DNA of 64,000 nucleotides. Origin: Torreya grandis (taxonomy: Eukaryota > Streptophyta > Pinopsida > Cupressales > Taxaceae). This document shows, one piece after another, positions 46,931 through 57,635 of the stretch; position 1 is the stretch's first letter; each line of letters starts with the position of its first letter. The position numbers and the translations under genes are program-made. The notes below the pieces were generated by a model. The model was not told the origin of the DNA. It saw only the letters and a list, made by a program, of their open reading frames with translations, and did no database searches. The DNA is taken from positions 671,001-735,000 of the forward strand of contig JARHVA010004901.1 in NCBI GenBank assembly GCA_037957365.1. The letters are read 5' to 3'.

Positions 46931-47959
46931 TGACCAAGAAAAATCTTTATTGTGATTGTCAAAGAAAGTGGCATAATCCTTATGTTCGATAGAATCTAAA
47001 TATTGGCCAACTTTAAGAATTTAAGGGCTATTTGGAGATTGCAAATTGATATTAATGGTTGATTAATTTAGCATATTTTGCATTTTAAAGGGGAATGACT
47101 TCTGAATATAGGAGCCTTCATCTCCCATGTAGGTAAGAATCAAGTCATCATCCTGACATTAGACTATGTTGATTATCGAAGAGTCATTATTGATCATGTC
47201 AAGATGAAGGAGGGGAAGGGACCTTGTTTCCCTATTATGTTAATAGGTTAAGGGTCCCAAGTGAATAGTGCTCACTAAGGAAAAAAAACTCAAAGTGAAG
47301 GATACCTCCAAATTCGTGGGAGAAGGTGGGAGGATGGTAAAGGTGGAGAAGGAGGTAAAGGCTCCGCAATGATCAAAACATGGGGAAATTTAGTGAACTT
47401 GGATGGATCTTTAAAACCCATACCATATTGTTTCTTGGAATTATTAATGGTTTTGTTAGTGAGGTGCTTGATGGTTGTATGAGCACCTTACTCATACCGG
47501 CCTAGGCCAAACCCTTTCCAGGCACACCTATATAGATAAGTGTTAGCAAAGCTAGGTTTACCTAGGAAGGATAACTCATATGTGAAGAGTTCAATGGAAG
47601 GGAAAGGATTTCCTGTGGTAGGAGTGTTATCAATCCCCCCATACATTATATTTATACAAAGATTTAGAGGACCATATGGTATGACCATCCCAATGTAGGG
47701 ATCATACTAGGGATGTGTATGTAATCTTCCATACTCTTGTGGAGTATGGAACATATCTAGTGTGAGGAGATAATATTCTCTGAGAGTGAGGTGATTGAAG
47801 GCATCCTCCATAAGATCTTTCTCAGGAATCTGAGTCACAGCTAGCTCCAAGCTTGTTGAATCCTTAGAAGTAGGAGGAGGAAATGATTTTAATGGTATAA
47901 GGATGTCATTTAGCCTATAATTCATGTTTTATGTCTTAAATAAAGGAGGATTGGTTGGG
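46931..47959 (-). pseudogene. Linker between protease and RT with G-patch-like segment
   Basis: Polyprotein linker. 47688-47488 ends with FANTYLYRCAWKGFGLGRYE, which resembles the (M/A)xxGxGLGK segment often present between protease and RT in Tat polyproteins. 47925-47707 (acidic, NYRLNDILIPLKSFPPPTSK) is also linker. No other domain is named. Confidence 0.55.
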
Positions 47960-48560
47960 ATGATGTGCACCTAACCCTCATACTCAAATTTAACACAATA
48001 GTGCAAAGTTGAGAGGACATAAGTCATGGCTCATATCAATGGGTGTTTGAGTAGGATATTGTATTGTAACTCTCCTTTAATAACATAGAAGAGCTCTAGA
48101 ATAGTGTGAGGACCAACATGAATATGAAGCATGACCATGCCTATTGGGGTAGACATGGTATCATTGAAGGAGTGAAGAACTATATCTGATTATGACATAT
48201 AATGATCAAGGAGCTCCAATTTATTGTAGGCATATATGGAGCTGATGTTAATACTAAGACCCCTATCAACCATGACTCTCTTGACATGAGTTTGGTTGAT
48301 ATATGTTGTGATAAAAAGAGTGGGGTCCTGGTCATTTGGGTGATGAGCAAGAATCTCAGAATAACTAAATGAAACTAGGGCTACAGTATTGAGGGAGCCT
48401 ACACAAGTCAAGAGATGGTAGGGATCATTGGGATAAACCTCAACTACTTGAAGGGTCTTAATCAAGGATTGATGATGATAATATGAGATTTGGATTAGAT
48501 AATACAAAGACATCTTCATAAGTGTTTGATGCAATTGCTTAATCATGGAGTTCTGAACCA
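47960..48560 (-). pseudogene. Gypsy aspartic protease (element 3)
   Basis: The open piece 48561-48190 carries VKRVMVDRGLSINISSIYAY, the active-site strand with D-S/T-G changed to D-R-G, preceded by a gag/protease linker (DPTLFITTYINQTHVKR). Past 48190, in shifted frames, LQYNILLKHPLI, AMTYVLSTLHYCVKFEYEGQ and VHIIPTNP match the ILGRPWIHAMxAVPSTxHQCVKF end of the domain. Domain length is normal. The active-site change and stops show it is inactive. Confidence 0.85.
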
Positions 48561-48589
48561 CCTCTTAAGGTGTTGCTTATGCAGCACCC

Positions 48590-50384
48590 AAGATAGAAAT
48601 CTTGGGTTTTTTAGGGAGAGCATCCTTCAAAAATAGATGATCCCAAGGTGTTTTAACCTTCTCCTTGCCTTTATCCTTTTGATTCTATGATCGAGTGGCC
48701 ACATGAATTGAGTTAATCTATAATATAGGCAATGAGTGTGGTGATGGACTCTTACATGCATCTTTAAGCTTAAGTTTAGGCGAGGAAGCATGAGAAGTCA
48801 TGGGTGCAACTTTCAAATTGATATGGAAATTTACAAGGGGATCATAAAAAAGAGTGTCTATACTAAAGTATTGTTGGATGACAACTGTGAGATCTTTGTA
48901 GCTCTCTGTATCATGTCTAGGTGATTAGTGATATAAACAAACCTATGTGTCATTGAACTAAAAAGGTTTTGGTTTGAGAGGTTGATAAGGCTTAATTAGG
49001 GGAAGGGTTATGTGAGACTAATAAAATAATTGGCACAAAAGAAAGGCATGACAACCTTCAAATGGGTTTGCACTTTTTGCAACTAGGGTTGACACCTTTT
49101 GTTTAGGAAATGTTGGAGGGGTTTTGCATTGCACCTTTTTGGGTAAAGGCATGACCAAAAGTTTTGTTGACACCTTTTCAGTGATAGGTGTCAAGATGTT
49201 GGAGGTTGAGGAATTGCCATCAGGTAGAGGCAAGAGTGTTGATAACTTTATTTTTTGGTTCCCCAAGGTGCGTGGTGATTTAACCAAAGTCAAGGGGTGC
49301 AGCCCCAAGATTGAAGGCAAAGTTGATGGCACAGTGGGTTAATGAGGCTTAGGAAGCTTGACATTCTTCCTAGGTATAGGAGGGTTCAAATTTAACTTTA
49401 CTTGTGGATAAGTTAGATGGGACACTGGGTGAATGCCTAAATATTTGATTTGCTTTAGTGTAGTGGATGCTTCAGATGGCAAAGGTTCTAATGTTGGGGT
49501 TTAAGCCTCCTTTGATGGAGGAGAAAGAACTCAAACCTTGTCAAACACTTTGGAATAAATGGTTGCAAAAGGGTTAACAATCGAGGATGACTTTTATTGT
49601 GTAGGGAAATTAACTTTGAGCCAATCCTAAACTTTTGTATGATCTAGCTTTTTAGAGTTAAGAAAACTAAGATTTCTTACCAACCATGAGAATGATTTAG
49701 ATAACGTTAGCGTAGGCCTTACTATCAATTTTGTAGAAGACTTACATGATTGAGAAAGAGGGACATTATTGGTTGTAGCCACCTTAGGCCAAAGATGGGT
49801 GAGAACCATAATGGGATCCTCATCAACCAAGGTAAGATAAGATACATGATCCTCTGATGGTGGGGGAAGGACTGGTGAAGTTGGATCCTCAAGCAGATAG
49901 AGCACTAAGATAATTTCCCCCTCAAAATGTGAATGAGGGACTGGTAAAGTGTGCTCTTTCATGGGTAAGAGAAGTGGAAAAATGGGCTCAATGTTATTAG
50001 GTGTAATTTTTCCTTTGACTAACATGGGATTAGATGAAACAGGCTCCTCTACATGTGAAAAAGGAGTTGATGGGGCACTACCTTCCATTGGTGAAGGAGA
50101 AGCAGTAAAAGAAGGATCCTTGATGGGGAAGAGAAAATGTATGATACCCCCCTCAACATATGGTAAAGGAGATGGTAATGCATGTTCTTTAGGTGGTAGA
50201 AGAATAGGAAAAATAAGTGTGAGGGGAATGGGCACAATAGGCTCTTCACGTGAAAGAAGGATAGGCAAAGGAGGGCCCTCTTCTCATGGAAGTGGAAGAG
50301 GCAAAATAGGATCCTCTACCCAAGGGAGTAGGATAGGTATGGTTGGATCCTCTACTTGAGGAAGAGGAGAAGGTAGAATGAGCT
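48590..50384 (-). pseudogene. Pro-rich linker between gag and protease (element 3)
   Basis: Long low-complexity part of the polyprotein; the open piece 50268-49627 has 213 residues rich in Pro, Glu, Ser and Leu. A block FPILLPPKEHALPSPLPYVE recurs 77 residues later as FPLLLPMKEHTLPVPHSHFE (about 50211 and 49980), and the following blocks repeat too. A finer array of about 36-base units sits at 50236-50380. The segment 49332-49018 is Lys/Pro-rich of the same type. No enzyme motif; probably a flexible spacer that expands by slippage. Confidence 0.7.
50236..50380. repeat. Minisatellite of about 36 bases in the gag-protease linker
   Basis: Four units with an ataggatcctctacc-type core (50236, 50270, 50305, 50341). 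About 12 codons each (PILPSREEPI type). Confidence 0.75.
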
Positions 50385-52211
50385 AGACCAGCATTGAGGC
50401 AAAGATCACATCTATAGTGTGGATGTTGCAGTCATGTGTATGCTTAGTCATTGCTTGAACATTGTTCTGAGAAGAGGAGTGTTTAAGAAATGGCTTCATG
50501 AAGACATTCAAGTTTTGGTTAGCTGGCATATTAGGGTTATCCAAAACTAGATCACCCTTATCGATCATGTCCTGAATAATGTTCTTGAGGGTCTTATAGT
50601 GGTTAGCATCATGGTCTTTTACTCAATGATAGCCACAAAACTAGTCCTCCTTATACCAGATGGGTATAGGATGGGATATATCAAACTATATGGGGGACTT
50701 GACCTTAGGAAATGTAATAGATACTTGCCTTAGTAGCTTATCCAACATATAGGTGTATGATTTCCCAATCAAAGTGTACTCTTTATGTTCATACCATTGT
50801 TGGAATTGCTTCATTGGGTTCTAAAAAGTCAAAATCTTGAATTGATCTACCTTTGTGGAAGATGTCAACTTAATGACTACCACATTGGTTGAGCCTTTAG
50901 AATTTTTGTTGGAAGAGAGGGTTTAGAGGAATAGGATTCACTAGGATTAAAATATGAATTTTTTTTATGCAAATTGACTCAGTCTTCATCTACTACCCGA
51001 ATCTCAAGCTTTTGCACCATTGTGAAGGCTTCATCGAATGTGTAAAAGGTTTAAACTCAGAGGGTGGAGGAGATGTGCTTAGCACACACTCTTGAAAAGA
51101 GTTGAATGAGTTCAGGCTAGGGTAATGAGAAGGAGAGTTGATTAATGAGACCTCTCCAATGAGTTAAAAAACTAGCTATAGACTCCTCCTCAAACTATCA
51201 AATAGAATAAAGGTCTATGATTGAGACCTTTTTAGAGATATTGATCAAGAAATGATCTAAAAATAGCTGAGCAAGATGGGTGAAGGAAATCAAGGAGTGT
51301 TGGGTAATGGAGCTATACCAATCTAGATCAGTACCCACAAGGGACATGGGAAAAGTATGAAGCAATAATGCATCATCATGTCCTATGAGGTAACAAGCAT
51401 GTTTAAATGCTTGTAAGTGTTGTTATGGGTCTTCCTTGCTTTGAAAGTGAGTAAACTTAAAAATGTCCCACTGATTGGGATAAGGATGGATAGGTATTGA
51501 AGGATGGATGGGTTCATTGCATATTTGATCAAATGAAATAGCATTCTTTGAACCTAAAATAGATGCCTCTAAGTTGGACATCTTATCCATCAGCATCTTG
51601 ATTAGATTCAGAGGGGGATTGGTTTGAGAGGCACTCCCCAAGATATAGCGGGGCTGTAGAGAGCCTAAAATAATGTATGACATAGGTTATTATTGTTGGG
51701 TAGATGTAACATATAGGTAATGAATCATAGGTTGAGGGGTCAAGGAGAAAGGGGCTTGTCCTATAGGATTTGAAACAAAACCTTGGCTAGGCACTGGAAT
51801 TATGGGTTGGGTTATGGTGACACTTGTTGAGGGATAGGTGTTTACTCTTATATGAATTGATGCAAGAGTAGCTAGGATTGACACAACCAAGTTCTAAAAT
51901 GGGTTCTGACTTGGTTGAGTGGCTTACAATTAAGAGGTTAAGGAAACCCCAATGGAAGTTGGGTTTGACTGCATAGTTGGAGAAACCAAACTCTAAGCAT
52001 TAGATATGTTTGGGTTACTCATTGAAGTGGTAGTTTGAGTAACCATAGGGGGAATGGTGCAAACAAATGACATTGTCTCCATCAAGGAAGTGGGCATACC
52101 ATAAATTGGATCACTAGAAGAGATACGTGTCTGACTCATGAAAAGGTAATGTTAGAGGGATTTAGTGTTATGATCAAGGAATCAGGTGAAATATTGATCA
52201 CCCTCAGGCAT
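50385..52211 (-). pseudogene. gag of element 3
   Basis: Likely start ATG at 52211 (MPEGDQYF) with an internal Met at 52139. The N-part is Ser/Thr/Pro-rich (MSQTRISSSDPIYGMPTSLM). The capsid domain begins near 51480 (NQWDIFKFTHFQSKEDPQQH), continues LQAFKHACYLIGHDDALLLH, then TDLDWYSSI near 51320, the W-Y pair of the gypsy gag family, and HWRGLINQ. At about 50640-50520 a CxYHRxxDHD box and IIQDMIDKGDLVLD match the CxYHxxxGHxTxxCxxLKxxIQDLID end. It packages the element RNA. Frames change near 51690 and 51420, with many stops. Confidence 0.85.
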
Positions 52212-53594
52212 GATGGGTGGTTGAATAGGACTGACATAGCTAGGGGAATTTTCCACGTTAGGATCATGCTTTATGGAAGGACTAGAAAGAATAAGTGAAG
52301 GTAGAAGAGATTACCGACTTGCATGATCAGTGAGAAGCTTCACTTGATTTTGCATTAAGACCATGTAGAATGGGAAAAAAGTTTATCAAACCTTGTATGT
52401 ATGATAGGAAATCATAAAAACCCAAGTTTGATTAAAATAGGTAGGCAACTTTAGCTTGCTATTTGAGGTAGACTAAAAATCAAAAAAATCCACAGAGACT
52501 GATATCAATTGCCTTACCAAGTTTGACATGTAGGAAGGACACTAACATTGATACTATGGCTAGGGTTGGTGGGATACTTAGGCTATCAATGTTGGTTTCC
52601 TGATTGAGATCAGTTATTGTGTAACCTGGGAAGGCAAAAAATTCATTGTTTAACCAACCCAAACATGAAATTTGAATATAATAGTGAATGTAATAACCCT
52701 ACGTGTCAACAAAGAACACTCAGGGGATTGAAGCTAGAATTTAACAAGTCTAAAAGGTTAAGAATGCTTGGTTTTGATACAAAACATCCTTACCAACTCA
52801 AAATTATATCAAGCAACAAAAATTTAGAAAAGATCATATATCCAAATAGCATTAATTCCTAAGAATTGTTTTTTGTCTCTTAGTGGCTTATGCCTTAACT
52901 AGATTATGTAAAGATGAGGTTGGATAATTAAGGTCCTAAAAGCCATATAGAGATGATTTTAGGATTTTTGGATAGGGATTCCTTAATATACCATTAGGTA
53001 TAGGAGCCCCAAATTTGTGACTTGTGATTTACTCTGGCCAGAACACCGAACTGACTTCATTTACCTAGTGATGAAATCTAGGTAAATTCCACCTAAGGAT
53101 TTAGGGAAATTTTGAAATGTGTAAGTTGATATGTGGTTTGGAGGTGTGTGAGAAAGTGTGTTATGATTCATTAACTAGCTAATTAGTTCCATTTATGACT
53201 GATATGTAGTAAGCTAACCAATGATGCAGTAAGTTTTAAACCCAAAAGCTGAAGTGTTTTCTTTGGATGTAAAACAATGAGGAATGGGAAAGAGTATGAC
53301 TTTCACTAATTTGATGCACATGAAATGAGATAAGTAAAAATAAGGTTATTTTTAACTTTGAAAAAAGAGTATGATCTCATTTATAGGTAATAGAAGAAGA
53401 GGGGTGAGAGAAGAGAAAGTTCAGTTCATTCCCTTAAGCTGAAAATGAAAGGTGTGGTATATTTATTTTATAGCAAAAAAAAGGAAAAAATGAAATAATT
53501 AAAACTTTATCATTTATTCACCTACATGAATGTCATTTTAAAATCAAATAATGAACCCAAGATAAACTCTAGGGTCCTATCGGGCGTGTCAAAA
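52212..53594 (-). other. Leader of element 3
   Basis: Non-coding stretch between the 5' LTR and gag. Palindrome-type words occur at 52499 (actgatatcaat) and around 52545-52615 in changed form. Next to the LTR (53594 downward) the minus strand reads TTTTGACACGCCCGATAGG, the likely primer-binding region with TGA for TGG; I could not assign the tRNA. ORFs at 52480-52662 and 52617-52862 are chance frames. Confidence 0.5.
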
Positions 53595-55038
53595 TGTTTC
53601 TATCAATTTTTGCTATCTATTATAAAATGAAGAAACATAAGTATGAATGCTAAGGATAAGTGATTAATTACCCAAAATGATGCACAAAATTTAAAATTTT
53701 GTGAGAAATCCTCTTTGGATATGAAGGAAGAAACATGTGTATAAAAAAATACTAAATAGAATTGATGTTAGCAGAGATATGTGTGGGCTGCCAAGCTACA
53801 CTTTTATTCTAAGAAGCGTAACACTTCCCTGGGATGATAGTCTACTATTTATAAATAGAGTTTAAAACAAACATAAATGAAAAGAGAGAGAGAGAGAGGG
53901 TTAAAATATTGTTTAACATGTTGCAGGTCTAAACATGTTATTGAATAATACAGTGCAGGCTAGGTAAGGGAATTGTGTTTTGGTGAGGTTACTGGGGAGG
54001 ATTTTGGGGTTGCTTGTATAAAAACATAGTGACTAATGTTAGTTAAGTGACCGATGTCAATTTAGGTCAATGATGTCAGTTGGGTTAGTAATATTAGTGG
54101 GGTTATGGAAGGCTTTTTTGAGAAGGGAAATAGAGTTGTAGTCTTGTAAAGGGGTCATAAGGAGTCATGAGGGGGTGAGTAAGACTCAGGAAGGGCAAGG
54201 TAGAGGTTGATATGCTGAGGTAGAGAGATGGAGGTTGGGGAGTGTTACAACTCCTCCATAGAGGAAGCTCAGGTTTTTTAAGAAATTAAATAGTATATTT
54301 GTAAAACCAATATAAAATGACTATTTAAAACATGCAAAAACACTAAAACATACTTAGTTGGGTTGGATAGGTGAGTAATTGTGCCAAAATAGATGGCTTT
54401 GATGAGGCTTGATGAATTAGTGCATGAACAGATGAGGCAAACCATATGTTTTTGAGCCATGGTGCTCAAAACACTATGTAATTTGTCAATTCTTGATCTA
54501 AAATAATTTGTGTAGAGTGAAGGTAAGCCTAGATGTCGATAATGATGATAGAATGCTTTGATAATGAAATCCCTATAAGAATAACTAATTTTTTAACCCT
54601 ATGGCCAATTTGGAAGTAGGCCTAAGTAATCAATGTCGATGGTCTGACCAGCCTTGGTCGAGGGCTAACTAATGTCAGTTCCCCAAGACTAGGTAAAATA
54701 GGCTATATTTAGCCTTTTAGCCTACTTCTTACTTTGACAAATGGATTTTCTCATTAGAAAATGGTCATAACGTGAGGTCAAGAGGTGGTTAGGTAGTTAA
54801 GGAGTTATGAGGAGGGAAGAATAGGTCCTAGGGTGAGTCAAAGGGTGAGAACCAGTCATAGGGTGAGGTGTCCAGGTGAGGTGGCCAAAGGAGATTTAAC
54901 CAATTTAATTAAATAATTAAATTAATTAGATGTGCCTAAAGGGTATAGACATAAGCTAGGGAATTAAATAAGAAAGGGGCTGAGGGGTAATGCAACCTAG
55001 GTAATCATGCAAGGGATAGTGTAATTTTAGTGTTTACA
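53595..55038 (-). repeat. 5' LTR of element 3
   Basis: 1444 bases, TGTTTCTATC to GTGTTTACA on the plus strand, direct repeat of 37102-38586. Palindrome-type words at 54032, 54050, 54069 and near 54630-54680. Confidence 0.92.
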
Positions 55039-55043
55039 CCAAT
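55039..55043. repeat. Target site duplication (ccaat), right of element 3
   Basis: Pairs with 37097-37101. Confidence 0.88.
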
Positions 55044-55348
55044 ATTTACTAAAAATGGTAAACCACAAAAAATGAAAAATATGTATCAAATTTTGGTGAG
55101 AAAAAAGAGGTTTTTTCATATAATAATATGAGTATAAAATACCTATTATGTATTATTAAATGGACTTATTTTGAGGCCTAAATTATCCAATCAAGGAAGA
55201 ATCCACTTGTAAGCATATGCACATTAAGCCCTTATGACTATAGGAGTTAAAACCCTAGGGGAAAGCTTGAAATACAAAAATACATAACAATTAGTTGAAA
55301 CCCTAAGAGGCTTGGAAGCCCTACATTAGAAAAAAAATCCATTCATAT
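55044..55348 (-). other. Leader of element 7, LTR-proximal part
   Basis: Non-coding. Blocks such as gaaaccctaagagg and aaaccctagggg echo the leader of element 4 (35165-35760), suggesting the two families share leader ancestry. Confidence 0.5.
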
Positions 55349-55365
55349 GGATCAAGTTCACCAAA
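55349..55365 (-). promoter_or_regulatory. Primer-binding site of element 7
   Basis: Minus strand reads TTTGGTGAACTTGATCC just after the 5' LTR, the same word as in element 4. Confidence 0.6.
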
Positions 55366-55369
55366 ATTT

Positions 55370-56686
55370 TGACCTTAACTATAGATAAGGAGGATTATTC
55401 TATCTTTTATGGTGTAAGAGTTAAGAATATAGAAATGACAATGCACAAGGGTGATGATCAGATCTATAGCAGGCCAATTGGATGTTAAACTTGGATATAA
55501 TCACACTAAATTTATTATGTTGAGTATAGGCTAAAATAAAAACTACAACTAAGTTATGTATGTAAATGATAAAGAATCAATCTAATTGGTTGGTTCTGAT
55601 GCTAACAAAGTGTTAGATCTATAATAGGTGGAAAATAGGTTAGGATATGGTTTTGTAATATTCATTAGATTATAGATCTAATGTTTCCATAACTCTAGAC
55701 ATTAATTTCAACATGGGATGGCTGTGTCGATGATACTATCTAGGTTCAATGCAAGTGTCATATATGTAATACTTGTTAAAAAGTTATGCAACCACCTGGA
55801 TGCTTTTGGGTTTGACTTTACCTTTACTCTGGTACATTCAGATATGGGTCATGGACTATCACTCCTATGAATTTTCAAAATCATAATTCTTCATCTTTAG
55901 GATGACCTTGGGGGAATGGGTTAGTTGGCACATGGTGTCGAGCTAACCCCAAATACCCCACTGTCAGTGAGTGTTGCCTACATAGCCAATAATCCAAAAG
56001 AGGGCCTTAGACTTGAAGTTTTCCCCTATGTGTTAGCTTGTGTGTAAATCATATACTATGTGCAGATCAATTACAATGGTGACTTAGATTTTAACTTGTA
56101 AAATCAAGATCTTTGATTACTCCTTTAGTACTTTAAACATGTAGATGTGTTATAATTATGATTGGTATGGAAATAGGGAAGCTTTATTTTATTGAATTCT
56201 TGATATAGTGATTTTGATAAGTTTCATTGTTCTCTTTGGTCCTTTTTATAGTTGTGTGCTAAGTGAGGAATGAATGAGGGTTGATCTTGTATTTATATCA
56301 ATCCCTTTGGAGTAATAACTCACATTAAATCACTTAAGTTGACCATTAGAATACATTTTATTTTCAAATTAGATGACTTTAGGTCACTAGACACTTGTGT
56401 CAAGTCAAGATACTAATGTTGATGTTAGTGTATGTCCTAAACATTAATGTCTAGAAAGTAAGAAAGCAAGTACAAGTTTAGAACTTGTAGATATGGAAGA
56501 TAAGTACATTTTAAGTATTTTGGGCAATATATAATGCCTAGGCCATCAACATAAGACTATTTAGACTAAGATATATAGGCCAAGATGTAAAATTGAGAGG
56601 AACAACCAAGTTCTAAGTTTTTCAAGTGTATAAGACAAGTGTTATATAATCCATAAATGTCATCTATAAATAGATATGTTCTCCCA
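55370..56686 (-). repeat. 5' LTR of element 7
   Basis: Left end TGACC by the primer-binding site, right end near TCTCCCA. The right part (from 56209) repeats 21552-22063. Stem-loop block at 55973-56027 and TATA box at 56289-56300 (minus strand gatataaataca). It keeps the same internal geometry as the LTRs of elements 4 and 6. Confidence 0.7.
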
Positions 56687-56689
56687 AGC

Positions 56690-57600
56690 CCAAACATGGA
56701 ATAACATAAATGAGCCTATGTTCTAACCTCCTTGATATGCCACTCTATGAAGATATTTGTATATTGGGATAATACCACCAACCCCCAAGTAAAGATAATG
56801 GTCATGTTAATCATGAATCTAATCATCCCACCTAGGCTCATGTGTAAGTAGCAGTCACTCTTTTCAAGTAACAACATGTCACAGATAATGGCCATCAATA
56901 CAATAAGCTCTCTACCAATTTGAGTTGGTGGTGAGGGTGCCTCTTGATGTAGGTCATCAGGTTGAATGTCTATCAATGTCTCCAAATAATCAATGTCCAT
57001 TATCCTATAGACCATCATCATACCTATGTGGCCAACCAAGTCTTCAAACACACCTTGTCTCCATAAGGAGCTTATCTAGTATAGTGCTCACCCTCTCATA
57101 GGTATTCTCAAAATCTACCAAATACCCTCTAAGGTGAATGTGATCTCACTTGTAGGTAAATAGAACATGGACATCTCTAAATGCCACCTCTCTATGAGTG
57201 CACTTAGGTATGTAGTATTAGCTCAAATTATTAGCATCTAGGTGATGTGTATTAGATTCACAACCTCCAAAAACACACACATCTCTTGCACCTAGATCTA
57301 CCTTGATTGTAGACAATGAGAATGATGCTTATGTGTTATCAATACATTGATTCTCTCCTAAAATCAATGATAAGTTAGCATGAATATCCTATTACCTAAC
57401 TTATCCCAACATTAAATGCAATTAAAAGATGAAATCAACTAAAGATAAACCTACTTACTAGTTGCCCATGCTCCCATGGTTGCTTGTGTTCTTGAAATCT
57501 CTTACTTAGGTGCCTCTATCATTGATGACAAGCCATTATTCACTGCTATCTCATGTGAAAAACCATAGCTCAATTCTTAAAAAAGGGAGGGTAATAATGT
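56690..57600 (-). pseudogene. N-terminal part of a plant mobile domain ORF relic
   Basis: Around 57180-57090 the minus strand reads EMSMFYLPTSEITFTLEGIW, stop, ILRIPMRG, the THTFHLPxGExTITLEDVxRILxxPIxG start of PMD. The open piece 57051-56716 (MFEDLVGHIGMMMVYRIMDI, then PPTQIGRELIVLMAIICDML) continues to IIFTWGLVVLSQYTNIFIEW, which lines up with TLGTAFLTYLYREL of the element 3 PMD. It stops at the edge of element 7. The rest of the ORF, with the middle lost, resumes at 21551 on the same strand. It is presumably the antisense extra ORF of a further, plus-strand Tat element whose pol is not in view. Confidence 0.65.
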
Positions 57601-57635
57601 ATAGATGTACCCCCTAGGGGTGAATTTATAGCTTA

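Larger units (their letters stand above)
37102..55038 (-). mobile_element. Element 3: 17.9-kb Tat-lineage gypsy element
   Basis: LTRs at 37102-38586 (3') and 53595-55038 (5'), 5-base duplication ccaat, polypurine tract next to the 3' LTR. Minus-strand coding order: gag (52211-50385), Pro-rich linker, protease (48560-47960), RT (46930-46140), RNase H (46139-45500), second RNase H (45499-45040), integrase and pol end (44940-43790). Between pol and the 3' LTR lies a plus-strand PMD ORF relic plus short tandem repeats. This is the classical layout of large Tat/Ogre elements. LTRs differ by about one base in eight in the part compared, and all frames carry stops, so it is old and dead. Confidence 0.93.
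21552..56686 (-). mobile_element. Element 7: gag-only gypsy relative holding three nested insertions
   Basis: Outer LTR pair: a truncated copy at 21552-22063 and a fuller one at 55370-56686, in direct orientation and alike over about 500 bases. On the minus strand the order is LTR, primer-binding site (55365-55349), leader split by elements 3 and 4, gag relic (24005-23190), 3' non-coding part, polypurine tract (22074-22064) and LTR. With elements 3 and 4 removed the leader is under 1 kb and the whole element about 4.6 kb. No pol is present, so it was non-autonomous or deleted. It sits inside a PMD relic. Confidence 0.7.

Noticed and set aside
49949..50359. 136-residue Gly/Ser-rich plus-strand ORF
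   Set aside because: It is the antisense shadow of the Pro-rich gag-protease linker of element 3.
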